Shown here piece after piece: positions 27,850 through 37,028 of a stretch of 64,000 nucleotides of DNA. A model generated the notes under the pieces. That model saw only the letters and a program-made list of their open reading frames with translations, did not search any database and was not told the DNA's origin. Position numbers and translations under genes: made by a program. The stretch is from Candidatus Zixiibacteriota bacterium (lineage in GTDB: Bacteria > Zixibacteria > MSB-5A5 > GN15 > FEB-12): contig DAOSXA010000002.1 of assembly GCA_035380245.1 (NCBI GenBank), positions 1,116,001 through 1,180,000 of the forward strand, in the 5' to 3' direction. Numbering within the stretch: position 1 is the first letter of the stretch; each line of letters opens with the position of its first letter.

Positions 27850-28632
27850 ATGGACCATACACCTTATCAACGACCGGAGTTGTATGAGTTAGCCTTTGGC
27901 TGGCGCGACTTCAAAAAAGCGGTCGATTTCATTACGGAAGCGGCCAACCGGACCGGTTTAACCGAGATCAAGTCGATGGTGGAACTGGGTTGCGGTCCCG
28001 GGCAATACTGTCGTGAATTCGCCCGACGTGGTGTCACCGCCTGCGGCGTCGACCTCTCCCCCGAGATGGTCCTCTACGCCCAGAAAATCTTCGATGATGA
28101 GAAACTGCCGGGATACATAATTGAAGCCGACTTCCGTAACTTCAGCCTCGAAGCTCCGGTTGATCTCGCCGTTTGTATGATGGCTACTTTCAACTACCTC
28201 CTCACTAACGAGGACATCGTGCGCCATTTCCGAACCGTAGCCGCCAACCTCAACGAGGGGGGCGTTTACCTGATCGAACTGCCTCACCCGCGCGACATCT
28301 ACTCCGACGGTAAAAGCACTCAGGATGTCTGGGAAATGGAAGACAACGGTCTCAAGCTGCGCATCGACTGGGGTAGCGACGGGAAATTCGATCCGCTCAC
28401 TGAGATCGACCGCGGTACCGTCCGTTTCACTCTTGAACAGAACGGTGTTATCGGTTCTTTCGAGAGCCTTGATTCCTCACGCCGTCTGAGCCTGGGTCAT
28501 CTGCGCGCTTTACTCCAACTGGCCGACTGTTTTTCCATCGCGGGTATGTACGGCGACCTCGACTGCGAACAACCATTCGACAACACCAAGAAATCCTGGC
28601 GCCTTTTGCTGATCCTGAAGAAGCTGTTCTGA
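27850..28632 (+). CDS. Class I SAM-dependent methyltransferase
   Basis: A 260-aa Rossmann-fold methyltransferase. SAM-binding motif I is VELGCGPGQYCREFA, the acidic end of strand 2 is CGVDLSPEMV, and motif II/III is seen in DLAVCMMATFNYLLTNED, as in small-molecule methyltransferases of the UbiE/BioC kind. The substrate is unknown. It is transcribed divergently from purM and is the only plus-strand gene between 18 and 47 kb. Its 3' side is a repeat-rich region. No clear ribosome site precedes the ATG. Confidence 0.8.
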   Translation: MDHTPYQRPELYELAFGWRDFKKAVDFITEAANRTGLTEIKSMVELGCGPGQYCREFARRGVTACGVDLSPEMVLYAQKIFDDEKLPGYIIEADFRNFSLEAPVDLAVCMMATFNYLLTNEDIVRHFRTVAANLNEGGVYLIELPHPRDIYSDGKSTQDVWEMEDNGLKLRIDWGSDGKFDPLTEIDRGTVRFTLEQNGVIGSFESLDSSRRLSLGHLRALLQLADCFSIAGMYGDLDCEQPFDNTKKSWRLLLILKKLF

Positions 28633-28650
28633 GCTATCGGTCCACTTCTC

Positions 28651-29111
28651 TGGTGGCCCACCCGTCCACGGGTGGGATTAAAATCATATCGACTTGTACA
28701 ACCGCGGCGTCTCCCATATATGACTCCGGTAAATGACCTCGCGAAGAATCCAACCGCGTTGGTGGGCGGCAGACGTCTCATCTTGGTGGGCGGCAGACCT
28801 CCCGGTCTGCCCCAGCTCGTTGGTGGCCCACCCGTCCACGGGTGGGGTTAAAATCATATCTACTTGTACAACCGCGGCGCCTCCCATATATGACTCCGGT
28901 AAATGACCTCGCGAAGAATCCAACCGCGTTGGTGGGCAGCAGACCTCTCGGTCTGCCCCAGCTCTCTGGTGGCCCACCCGTCCACGGGTGGGATTAAAAT
29001 CATATCTACTTGTACAACCGCGGCGCCTTTCATATATGACTCCCGTAAATGACCTCGCGAAGAATCCAACCGTCTTGGTGGGCGGCAGACCTCCCGGTCT
29101 GCCCCAGCTCG
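28651..29111 (-). repeat. Mosaic palindromic repeat array 1 (three units)
   Basis: Three imperfect copies start at 28651, 28821 and 28967 (periods 170 and 146; the first copy has an extra roughly 24-base unit). Each holds a perfect hairpin CCCACCCG-TCCA-CGGGTGGG, a 90-base linker containing AATCATATCTACTTGTACAA and CGCGAAGAATCCAACCG, and a second hairpin of the GGCAGACC...GGTCTGCC type followed by CCCAGCTC. The same modules recur in the opposite orientation at 54.4 and 56.1 kb. The array lies between convergent genes. Open frames across it are translations of the repeat, not genes. From 29112 to 29249 nothing was recognised. Confidence 0.92.
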
Positions 29112-29249
29112 TTGCTGAGTAGATCCCCCCGGCCCACCCTCACCGCTTTCTGCACAACATCTCCCCTGATTGCCACCATCGGCTTACTTGTAGGTACGTG
29201 TATATATCCCCAACCCAGGAAATACCGAATGTCTGAAAATAAAAACCGC

Positions 29250-29325
29250 AAAACGAACCCAATTCACCGTAATCGGATGACCGGATGGAGATTAGGGAGA
29301 TAAACGTGTCGCTATGTGTGGATAA
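29250..29325 (+). repeat. 76-bp dispersed element with DnaA-box-like end, copy a
   Basis: Begins AAAACGAACCCAATTC and ends with TGTGGATAA (29317-29325), which is the reverse complement of the DnaA box TTATCCACA. The distance from the first base to TGTGGATAA is 67 bases, the same as in the copies at 29441-29516 and 44835-44910. The interior is the most divergent of the three. Confidence 0.75.
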
Positions 29326-29440
29326 CTCTTCGGGCCGATTCCGACAGAATACTCATCGGCGCGGGGACTGCGCTGTTGTTTCGCCGCAGGACGACGGAAC
29401 AAGGATATAGACCGGGAATATCGTTAAAACGGATTTTCGC

Positions 29441-29516
29441 AAAATGAACCCAATTCCGGCTAACGGTCTAAGGATCAATGCGATGCAGATAAATCGAGAA
29501 CTCGCAATGTGGATAA
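29441..29516 (+). repeat. 76-bp dispersed element with DnaA-box-like end, copy b
   Basis: Begins AAAATGAACCCAATTCCGG and ends TGTGGATAA (29508-29516). Between the ends it shares TAAC.GTCT, TGCGAT and CTCG.AATGTGGATAA with copy c. A further TGTGGACAA lies just downstream at 29556-29564. Confidence 0.8.
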
Positions 29517-29573
29517 TTTGTCGCTCTTTGAGTCGTGATCAATGAGAGCAAAACCTGTGGACAAGGAACGACC

Positions 29574-30569
29574 TCACACTCCCTCCGTCCGCAGCAGCTC
29601 CAGCAATCCGGCGAAATCCTCGGGAAGCTCCGTCTCGATCTTGATCTCTTCCCCGGTTATCGGATGCTCGAACTCCAGCCGCCTGGCGTGCAGCGCCTGG
29701 CGAGGCATCTGGATCAACAACTTCCTGGCGAGGAGGCGCTCCGGCGCGAACACCCCCCGGTGCCATTTCTCTCGTCCACCGTATTCCGGATCACCCAACA
29801 CCGGATGCCCCAGATGCGAAAAATGCACCCGGATTTGATGCGTGCGACCGGTCTGCAAATGGACTTCGACATAATCGTAGGCGCGAAATCGTTCGAGGAG
29901 TTGATACGTCGTCACCGCCTCGCGGCTCTTCACATGCGTGACGGTCATCTTCTTGCGATCCTTGATGGAACGACCGATCGGCAGGTCGATCTCCCCGGTC
30001 TCTTCGGCCAGATGACCGCAGACGATCGCCTGATAAATCCGTTTCACCTGCCGCGCCTGGATCATTTTCTGAAGACTCAGCAGCGCCGCCTCGGTGCGGG
30101 CAACGATTATTAAGCCGGAAGTATTCTTATCGAGCCGATGGACGATCCCCGGTCGGCTGTCGACCGCACCGGTATCGGCTAAATGTCCGAAACGATGACA
30201 TAATGCATTAACCAGCGTGCCGCTGGGATTGCCGGGCGCGGGATGCGTAACCATGCCGGCCGGTTTGTTTACCACCGCCAGGTATTCATCCTCATAGACG
30301 ATCTCGATTGGAATATCTTCCGCCTTGACCGACATCCGTTCCACCGGCGGCACCTCGATCCGCACCGTCTCTCCCCCCTTGACCTGTACGTTCTTGGCCA
30401 CCGGAGAGCCGTTTATGGTCACGAGTCCTGCGGTCATGAGTTTCTGGATACGACTGCGGGTGAGATCGAGTTCCTCGTGATCAGCCAGCAGCCGGTCCAG
30501 TCGTTCCGGTTTGGACAGCGTTGGTATGGTTAACTCGCGGCGTACGCTGTGGTCGTCCGACTCCGTCAT
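29574..30569 (-). CDS. rluD: 23S rRNA pseudouridine synthase, RluD family
   Basis: Uridine isomerase of the RluA/RluD family. An N-terminal S4 RNA-binding domain (about residues 22-75) precedes the catalytic domain with the conserved aspartate Asp147 in GIVHRLDKNTSGL. The later motif LQTGRTHQIRVH is also present. Length 331 aa and the S4 domain favour RluD over RluA or RluC, so targets are probably the helix 69 uridines of 23S rRNA, but specificity is not proven. Ten bases separate it from the PdxJ-like gene upstream. Confidence 0.92.
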   Translation of the reverse strand: MTESDDHSVRRELTIPTLSKPERLDRLLADHEELDLTRSRIQKLMTAGLVTINGSPVAKNVQVKGGETVRIEVPPVERMSVKAEDIPIEIVYEDEYLAVVNKPAGMVTHPAPGNPSGTLVNALCHRFGHLADTGAVDSRPGIVHRLDKNTSGLIIVARTEAALLSLQKMIQARQVKRIYQAIVCGHLAEETGEIDLPIGRSIKDRKKMTVTHVKSREAVTTYQLLERFRAYDYVEVHLQTGRTHQIRVHFSHLGHPVLGDPEYGGREKWHRGVFAPERLLARKLLIQMPRQALHARRLEFEHPITGEEIKIETELPEDFAGLLELLRTEGV

Positions 30570-30578
30570 GAGTAATAC

Positions 30579-31310
30579 CTATCCCTGGGCAATGGCTCGG
30601 TTGATTTGTCGAATCATCTCTCCCACGGCGCGATCGTACCCGACCAGCATCGCTCGAGCGGTGACGGCAAAACCGACCACGAACTCATCGACTAAATCGA
30701 GCGCCGCCAGCGGACCGATATTGTCATAATCGAGACCGCGCGCGGCCAGTACGGTCAGACTGCTTTTACGGGCCTGTTCGGCGGCGCGGCCGATCCGCTC
30801 CAGCTCGGTACGCTGGTCGTTGATCGTGCGGGCCGAGGTATACGCCGCGCAGGACAACATCACCGAATGTGCTCCGGCTTTGAGTGCCCCCTTGATCGCG
30901 GCCGCTTCCGGTTCGATAAAAATGCCGGTTTCACAGCCCGCACCCGAGAGCTGAGCCACCGCTCCGCTGTAGTCGATATGAGACGAATTGAAATCAATCG
31001 TCGTCACCAGTCCCTGACCGGCCGCCTGATCGGCTACCAGAATAGCTTCCGCCGGTACAGCCGCCGAGACCGCCTTGAGCATATCCTCGGTCGGAGGCAG
31101 CTCCACGGTCAAGCGTCTCCGGAACTGCTCCACCATGAGCCTCAGGTCGCGGATCCGCATCGGCCGACCGTTGGTTCGCATCTGTATCGACAATCCCTCC
31201 GCCCCGGCCAGCTCCGCCAGCGTCGCCGCTTTGGTCGGCTCCGGTTCCCCGCGTCCCCGTATCTCCCGCATTATCGCCACTGCATCCAGGCTTACGATCA
31301 AAGAAGACAA
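30579..31310 (-). CDS. PdxJ-like protein with substituted catalytic histidines
   Basis: A 243-aa TIM-barrel protein aligning along its whole length with pyridoxine 5'-phosphate synthase PdxJ: VSLDAVAIMREIRG for the usual VNIDHVATLRNARG, then AGAEGLSIQMR, ELPPTEDMLKA, FIEPEAAAIKGALKAGA and a VLAARGLDYDN block. Two catalytic histidines are changed: His43 is Gln (SIQMRTN replaces HLRED) and His191 is Arg (AARGL replaces AGHGL). Glu70 is kept. PLP synthesis by the known mechanism is therefore doubtful; it may be a repurposed paralogue or regulatory protein. The start is TTG with AAGGAG upstream. Probably cotranscribed with rluD. Confidence 0.75.
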   Translation of the reverse strand: MSSLIVSLDAVAIMREIRGRGEPEPTKAATLAELAGAEGLSIQMRTNGRPMRIRDLRLMVEQFRRRLTVELPPTEDMLKAVSAAVPAEAILVADQAAGQGLVTTIDFNSSHIDYSGAVAQLSGAGCETGIFIEPEAAAIKGALKAGAHSVMLSCAAYTSARTINDQRTELERIGRAAEQARKSSLTVLAARGLDYDNIGPLAALDLVDEFVVGFAVTARAMLVGYDRAVGEMIRQINRAIAQG

Positions 31311-31427
31311 TTCACATCACTCCTTGCTTTTCTCACCACGAAGAGGACGGTTTCTGCTACCGTCGCTTAACAGTTATTATACACCGCGGTCGGCCTCCTC
31401 GAAACTAAAACAGTAAATACGGGGATT

Positions 31428-32228
31428 TCAGAGCAGACCGGCTGCGACCAGGCAATCGGTCAAGGTAATGAACTGCTCGGTGGACATCTGTTCGGCCCGA
31501 ACGTTAGGCCAAAGGCCCACTTCCTGCATAGCAGCCTTGAGATGCTCGGCGTCCTCAATCGGATCCGGGACAAGGTTGTTGACCAGCAGCTTGCGCCGAC
31601 GCTCGAACGCCTGACGTACCAGACTATCGAACTGCGCCGGATGACTCAGCTTTACTTCAGTCTTCGGCGTGAGCCTAAGCACCGCCGATGAGACTTGAGG
31701 CGGCGGACTGAAACTACCCGGCTTTACCGTGAAGCAGTATTCGACATCGAAATAGAGCTGGGTAATGATCGACAATGGTGACCAGTTCTTCCCCGGCGGG
31801 CTTGCGTTGATCCGCTCGGCCACCTCCTTCTGCACCATGAACAACGCTCCAACCACCTGTTCGCGATAACGAACGGTCCAGTCAAGCACCGGCGAAGTGA
31901 TGTTGTACGGAAGATTGCCCAGTAAGAAGAAACGTGTTGCGCCTAATGTCTCCGGGGTAGTTTCGAGAAAATCCCCATGCTGCAAAACCACATTGGGATG
32001 TTTCTCCAGCAGTTTTTTCAGATAACCGATCAGATCGCGGTCGAACTCGACCGCCGTGATCGGTGTACCGGCGGCTGCCAGCGGCAGGGTGAGCGCTCCC
32101 CGACCGGGACCAACTTCAACGATGTGAGGTTGACGAACCGGATCAACCAAATCCACGATTTGCCGGATCACCGCCTCTGACTTGAGGAAATTCTGGCCGA
32201 GCCGTTTCTTGGCATGGTAACCCGGCAC
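31428..32228 (-). CDS. rsmA: 16S rRNA dimethyladenosine transferase RsmA (KsgA)
   Basis: Dimethylates two adjacent adenosines near the 3' end of 16S rRNA during 30S maturation. Contains KKRLGQNFLKS, the SAM loop EVGPGRGALTLPLA, the catalytic motif LGNLPYNITSP and the C-terminal FERRRKLLVNNL. Start choice: the frame allows a TTG at 32234 overlapping the tatD stop. GGAGG at 32235-32239 abuts that TTG but is ideally spaced (six bases) from the GTG at 32228, giving 266 aa. Confidence 0.95.
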   Translation of the reverse strand: MPGYHAKKRLGQNFLKSEAVIRQIVDLVDPVRQPHIVEVGPGRGALTLPLAAAGTPITAVEFDRDLIGYLKKLLEKHPNVVLQHGDFLETTPETLGATRFFLLGNLPYNITSPVLDWTVRYREQVVGALFMVQKEVAERINASPPGKNWSPLSIITQLYFDVEYCFTVKPGSFSPPPQVSSAVLRLTPKTEVKLSHPAQFDSLVRQAFERRRKLLVNNLVPDPIEDAEHLKAAMQEVGLWPNVRAEQMSTEQFITLTDCLVAAGLL

Positions 32229-32230
32229 GG

Positions 32231-33007
32231 TCAACCTCCGAAGGTCTCGACCAAATGGAAAAGCTTCTGTGTGTTGCGGTCGGTTACTTTTTCAACTTCC
32301 GCCGGATCGATCCCCTTCAACTCGGCCAGCTTGCGGCAGATGTACGGGATATAAGCCGGTGAGTTGGTCTTACCGCGAAAAGGCACCGGCGTCAGGAACG
32401 GTGCGTCCGTCTCAAGCAGAATTTTCTCAAGGGGAACAGCCGTCGCCATCACCGCAGAAAGGGCATTCTTATATGTGATGCGTCCACCGACGGAGACATG
32501 AAAGCCAAGATCGAGGACTTCTTTCGCTTCCCGGGCATTGCCCGGAAAACAATGAAACACGCCCCCCACCAGCGCCGGAGCATACGGCCGCACTATGTCA
32601 ACCGTATCGCGAAATGCCTCGCGAGTGTGAATGACAATCGGCATATCGAGATCGACCGCCAATTCCAGTTGTTGCACGAAAGCACGTCGCTGGACATCGC
32701 GCGGGGACAGATCGCGATAATAATCGAGGCCGATTTCGCCAATAGCCACAACCTTCTCGTGCTCCGTCATTTTCTTTAGCTCGTCAAGGACATTATCGTC
32801 AACAGTCTTCGCATCGTGCGGATGCACCCCCACGGCGGCATATACGGAATCGAAACGCTCGGCAAGGGCTACTGACCGGCGCGATGACTCAAGGTCAGCC
32901 CCGATATTTACCAGAGTGTGCACCCCGGCCCGGACTGCCTCGGCGATCACTTCATCGCGTCGACCGTTATACTCTTTGAGATCCAGATGACAATGCGAGT
33001 CGATCAT
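32231..33007 (-). CDS. tatD: TatD family metal-dependent hydrolase/DNase
   Basis: A 258-aa TIM-barrel amidohydrolase-superfamily enzyme. Metal ligands are in MIDSHCHLD (His5, His7), IGEIGLDYYRD, VIHTREA, FHCFPGN and ETDAPFLTPVP, all in family order. TatD proteins are 3'-5' exonucleases or D-aminoacyl-tRNA-related hydrolases. The gene is linked to metG and rsmA, a common bacterial arrangement. The start overlaps the metG stop by one base. Confidence 0.94.
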   Translation of the reverse strand: MIDSHCHLDLKEYNGRRDEVIAEAVRAGVHTLVNIGADLESSRRSVALAERFDSVYAAVGVHPHDAKTVDDNVLDELKKMTEHEKVVAIGEIGLDYYRDLSPRDVQRRAFVQQLELAVDLDMPIVIHTREAFRDTVDIVRPYAPALVGGVFHCFPGNAREAKEVLDLGFHVSVGGRITYKNALSAVMATAVPLEKILLETDAPFLTPVPFRGKTNSPAYIPYICRKLAELKGIDPAEVEKVTDRNTQKLFHLVETFGG

Positions 33008-34923
33008 CAGCCTATGGAAGCACCCGGCGGAAGGTCGCCATCAGGCGTAAGCACCGCCAGCTTCTTCCCCTTTTTAGCCGCCAGGAGCATGCCGCGTGAT
33101 TCCACGCCTCGAATAACCGCCGGTTTCAGATTCGTCACGACAGCGACACGTTTTCCGACAATTTCCTCCGGCTTGTAGAACTCGGCGATCCCGGCCACGA
33201 TCTGACGTTTTTCAGAGCCGAGGTCAATTTGCAACTTGAGCAGTTTGTTGGCTCCCTCCACCCGTTCCGCCTCGAGCACTTCAGCTACCCGTAAGTCGAC
33301 TTTGCCGAACTCAGAAATGTCAATAAGGTTCGCCTCGTCCACCGCTTTCTCCGGTGTCTCTTCTTTCAGTTCGCCGGGGAGATTCATGCGCGGGAAAACC
33401 GCTTGCTCCACCTTCACCGGTGTCCCCGGTTCCATTTGATAGAAAGTCCGGGCGTTGTCGAGGGTCAAGTCACGGTCGTCTAGCGACAGCGCCGTCCTGA
33501 TTTCGCGCATTTTGTTCGGTAGTACGGGCGACAGGATAATCGTCACGATCCTGATCATCTCACAGCAGGCATACAGCACCCCACCCAACTCGGCGGTCTT
33601 GCCCTCCCTGGCGAGAATCCACGGAGCGGTATCGTTGAAGAACTTGTTGGTCGCTTTCACCAGAGCCATAGCTTCTCCGATTGCCTGTCCCAACCGGAAA
33701 TGCTTGATATGTTCGTAGGCGCTGTTCGGCAACGCCTCAGCTTGTCCGAGCAATTCCTCGAATCCCGGTAATCCCTTATGAGGTTGCGGCAGTTTGCCGT
33801 CGCAATGTGTTTTAATAAGTTTCGCCACCCGCGATACCAGATTGCCGAGATCGTTGGCCAGATCGGAGTTGTACTGAATCACGAATCTTGAAACCTGAAC
33901 ATCGCCGTCCACTCCGAACGGATACTGCGTCAACAGCAGGTAACGGGTCACATCGGCGCCATATTGTGCTACGAGCTCGTTGGGATCGATGAAATTCCCG
34001 AGCGACTTTGACATCTTCCGGCCGTCAATCGTGAAATAGCCGTGTAAAAAGATCGTATCCGGAAGTTTTAATCCCGCCGCCAACAACATCGCCGGCCAAT
34101 AAAGGCAATGGAATTTGAGAATGTCCTTAGCCATCAGGTGGACAACTTCCGCCTTATTCCACCATTTATCGAAATTCTCGGGATCATCGCCGTAACCAAT
34201 CGCCGTGATATAATTGGAGAGCGCATCGACCCAGACATAAGCGACCTGGCTTTTATCGAACGGCAGCGGAATTCCCCACTTCACCCGCTCGCGCGAAAGA
34301 GAAAAATCCGGCAGGTCCTGATTGAACAGTCCCAACACTTCGCGTCGTCGTTCTTCCGGGAGTATTTTCAACTCACCCGATTCGATTCTTCGTTTAAGTT
34401 CCGGCAGGAAAGCCGTCAACCGGAAGAAGTAATTCTTCTCCTTCAACTTCTCGGGAGCGCGTAAATGATCGGGGCAAAGTCCATCCACCAACTCTTTCTC
34501 GGTCATGAACTTTTCACAGCCGGTACAATAAAGCCCTTCATAGTAATCCGAATAAACCACGTCACGACCGTCTTCGGTTTTGGCCTCCATCATCACATTG
34601 AGGAGTTTGATGACCGCATCGGTGTGACGTTTGCTGGTCGTTCGGACGAAATAATCGGGATGAACGTCAAGTGCTTCCCAGGCTTTCTGGAAAGTCGCTA
34701 CTGTCCGATCACAGAATTGAATTTCAGTCAAACCGGCCGCTTCGGCTACTTCGGCCACTTTCGTGCCGTGCTCATCGGTTCCGGTCAGAAAAAAACTCTC
34801 GCGCCCGGCCAGGCGATGAAACCGGGCGAGTACATCGGCGGCAATAGTCGTATAGGCATGGCCGATATGTGGCTTGTCGTTAACGTAATAGATCGGTGTC
34901 GTTACGTAGAAAGGTCTTGCCAA
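33007..34923 (-). CDS. metG: Methionyl-tRNA synthetase with C-terminal tRNA-binding domain
   Basis: Class I aminoacyl-tRNA synthetase. HIGH motif as PHIGHAY (residues 18-24), zinc knuckle CTGCEKF...GLCPDH, and KMSKS in GRKMSKSLGNFI. An EMAP/Trbp111-type domain occupies the last 110 residues (DLRVAEVLEAERVEGANKLL). 638 aa, the long form. The start is TTG at 34923 with AGGAG seven bases upstream. Confidence 0.97.
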   Translation of the reverse strand: MARPFYVTTPIYYVNDKPHIGHAYTTIAADVLARFHRLAGRESFFLTGTDEHGTKVAEVAEAAGLTEIQFCDRTVATFQKAWEALDVHPDYFVRTTSKRHTDAVIKLLNVMMEAKTEDGRDVVYSDYYEGLYCTGCEKFMTEKELVDGLCPDHLRAPEKLKEKNYFFRLTAFLPELKRRIESGELKILPEERRREVLGLFNQDLPDFSLSRERVKWGIPLPFDKSQVAYVWVDALSNYITAIGYGDDPENFDKWWNKAEVVHLMAKDILKFHCLYWPAMLLAAGLKLPDTIFLHGYFTIDGRKMSKSLGNFIDPNELVAQYGADVTRYLLLTQYPFGVDGDVQVSRFVIQYNSDLANDLGNLVSRVAKLIKTHCDGKLPQPHKGLPGFEELLGQAEALPNSAYEHIKHFRLGQAIGEAMALVKATNKFFNDTAPWILAREGKTAELGGVLYACCEMIRIVTIILSPVLPNKMREIRTALSLDDRDLTLDNARTFYQMEPGTPVKVEQAVFPRMNLPGELKEETPEKAVDEANLIDISEFGKVDLRVAEVLEAERVEGANKLLKLQIDLGSEKRQIVAGIAEFYKPEEIVGKRVAVVTNLKPAVIRGVESRGMLLAAKKGKKLAVLTPDGDLPPGASIG

Positions 34924-34942
34924 GGCAAAGCTCCTTGATCAA

Positions 34943-35857
34943 TCAGTTTTCGGAATTGTCCTCATCCTCGAGCATTTTCAGCTCTTCCTCATCGACCGGC
35001 TCGGCGTTCACATCGACCGGAAGATTGCGGTTGTCATCGGCATTCTCGCCGCTCTCTTTATTCGACCATTCGATATCCTTGGCCTGACAGCGAAAGCGGA
35101 CATTGTCATCGCCGCGAATGATCCCTTCCTCGTGGAAAACATCGATCCGCTCAAGAACACCTTCCCCCTCCTTGGTCATAACACGTTTGCCGGTCGGTGG
35201 GAATTTTTTCTTGCAGACCGCATACACATCCGCCTCATAACGCAGACAACAAAGCAACCGGCCGCAATTGCCGGATATTTTGGAGGGATTCAACGGCAGA
35301 TCCTGCTCGCGGGCATGCTGAGTAGAAATCGGCTCGAAACCTCGAATGAAGGTGTTGCAGCATTGGTTCATGCCGCAAATGCCATACCCTCCGATTCGCC
35401 GCGCTTCGTCGCGTACGCCAATCTGGCGTAACTCGATACGAGTGCGATAGCGCGCCGCCAGATCCTTGACCAACTCACGAAAATCCACTCGGTGATCGGC
35501 AGTAAAATAGACCGTCATCTTGTTGCCGTCGAACTGCAATTCCACATCGACCACCTTCATCGCCAGTCCGTGTCGGGCAATAATCTCAATCACCTCATCG
35601 CGATATTCATCTTCCTTTTTCTGGAGCTCGCGGTAAGTTGCCTTATCTTCTTCGGAAGCCGGTCGCAAAATCGATCCGGGACGATCGCGATCGGTAAAAT
35701 CGACCTCTTGCTCGACCTGGGTCCGTACCAGGCCGATATTCTCACCCCGTTCCGCCTGGACGATCACATAATCCGACTGATTGATACTATGATAATAGGT
35801 ATTGTAAAAATACTCCCGACGGGAGCCTTTGAACTCGACAAGGTATAATTCCGCCAT
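34943..35857 (-). CDS. PSP1 domain protein (YaaT/RicT family)
   Basis: A 304-aa cytoplasmic protein with the PSP1 domain and its cysteine-rich block ICGMNQCCNTFIRGF followed by NCGRLLCCLRYE. In Bacillus the homologue RicT forms an Fe-S-containing complex that affects RNase Y and competence or sporulation. In many bacteria the gene sits, as here, between holB and metG. The C-terminal 50 residues are acidic and probably disordered. GGAGAG precedes the ATG. Confidence 0.9.
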   Translation of the reverse strand: MAELYLVEFKGSRREYFYNTYYHSINQSDYVIVQAERGENIGLVRTQVEQEVDFTDRDRPGSILRPASEEDKATYRELQKKEDEYRDEVIEIIARHGLAMKVVDVELQFDGNKMTVYFTADHRVDFRELVKDLAARYRTRIELRQIGVRDEARRIGGYGICGMNQCCNTFIRGFEPISTQHAREQDLPLNPSKISGNCGRLLCCLRYEADVYAVCKKKFPPTGKRVMTKEGEGVLERIDVFHEEGIIRGDDNVRFRCQAKDIEWSNKESGENADDNRNLPVDVNAEPVDEEELKMLEDEDNSEN

Positions 35858-35894
35858 GGCGGGAAACTCTCCCTATCTATATAAAAAGCCCTGA

Positions 35895-37028
35895 TCAGGC
35901 TGACTGCCGGTGGATTCCGGCCTTGAGCTTGAGGCTCAGGGCGGCTAATAATCCCGGAATATGCACGTTTAGGGCAATATCATCAAGGGCTAATTTGATC
36001 GCTTGCACCATGAGTTCCGCCGGTTGGCTGCCCTGGAAGTAGCTTGAGAGACGAATCAGATCGGACTTGAAATCAACGTTGACGATATCGGACTCATTTC
36101 CGGTAGCGGCATAGCGATTGCAGTCGGCTGTGAGCGATTGCCATTGGATCAGCAATTCTCGCGCGTGCCCCCGGTCGCGAGTCTTGACCAGATCGACCAA
36201 ATGGCTGATAGTCTCGGCGCCGCTGTCGACAAAAAGAGACTTGAACAGCATAAATCCCACCGACCGCCGCGACAGATCATCATCCTCGGTCGTGGCCATC
36301 TCGACCGCTTTTCCCAGCGATCCTTCAGCCAACCGAGCAAGCACCGTTGCTTTGACCGGATTCAGATCGTAATGCTCTATAAGATAGTTTTCCATCGCCG
36401 CAGGAGGGATACGATCCAGCCGAATTACCTGCGAACGGGACTGAATAGTCGGCAGCAACGATTCCGGCCGCTCCGTAGTCAGGATAATTACCGTATCGGC
36501 GGGTGGCTCCTCAATCATTTTCAACAGAGCATCAGCTGAGGCGGCCCGCATCTTTTCCATCTGATGAAACAGCGCCACCCGTCGCACTCCAACACTGGCC
36601 TTGGAAGACAGGTGTTTTTTTATACTCCGGGCCGTATCGATACGAATCGAGTCATTGGCCTCGAACGAAAGTTGCTTGAAAGGTTCCTGCCGCTTTTGTT
36701 CGAGAATCTCGTTCGTCAGATCGATTTCTTTGTCCTTGCTATCGAATTTGGGCAGCGGGAACGCCGTGAACAGTCCCTCGAAACCGAGGTTGAAGATATT
36801 CCGGCAGGCATAGCATTGACCGCACGGCACCGGCAGACCGGTGTCGCTTTTTGGGCGCGGATTCTCCTCACAATTCAACAGCGCCGCAAATGCCAGCGCC
36901 AGCGGCCAGCGACCGACTCCGTCCGCACCATAAAATAAATAGGTTCCGGCTACGCGATCGTTTTCATAAGCCCGAGTGAGGATTTTCCAGGCACGCGGCT
37001 GAATTTGAGATATATCAAAAGGCGTCAA
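35895..37028 (-). CDS. holB: DNA polymerase III delta' subunit (clamp loader)
   Basis: A 377-aa AAA+ protein of the DnaX/HolB group. The P-loop region reads YGADGVGRWPLA, lacking the Lys-Thr of a working Walker A, as expected for the non-ATPase delta' subunit. A zinc-binding cluster CGQCYACRN, EEPPADTVIILTTE and a TIQSRSQVIRL motif (in place of SRC) follow. The N-terminus overlaps the EnvC-like gene end by 14 bases. Confidence 0.88.
   Translation of the reverse strand: MTPFDISQIQPRAWKILTRAYENDRVAGTYLFYGADGVGRWPLALAFAALLNCEENPRPKSDTGLPVPCGQCYACRNIFNLGFEGLFTAFPLPKFDSKDKEIDLTNEILEQKRQEPFKQLSFEANDSIRIDTARSIKKHLSSKASVGVRRVALFHQMEKMRAASADALLKMIEEPPADTVIILTTERPESLLPTIQSRSQVIRLDRIPPAAMENYLIEHYDLNPVKATVLARLAEGSLGKAVEMATTEDDDLSRRSVGFMLFKSLFVDSGAETISHLVDLVKTRDRGHARELLIQWQSLTADCNRYAATGNESDIVNVDFKSDLIRLSSYFQGSQPAELMVQAIKLALDDIALNVHIPGLLAALSLKLKAGIHRQSA

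Noticed and set aside
28651..29251. Several short open frames across repeat array 1, also at 54.4-54.8 and 56.0-56.4 kb
   Set aside because: Their products are translations of the palindromic modules in several frames, with no ribosome sites.
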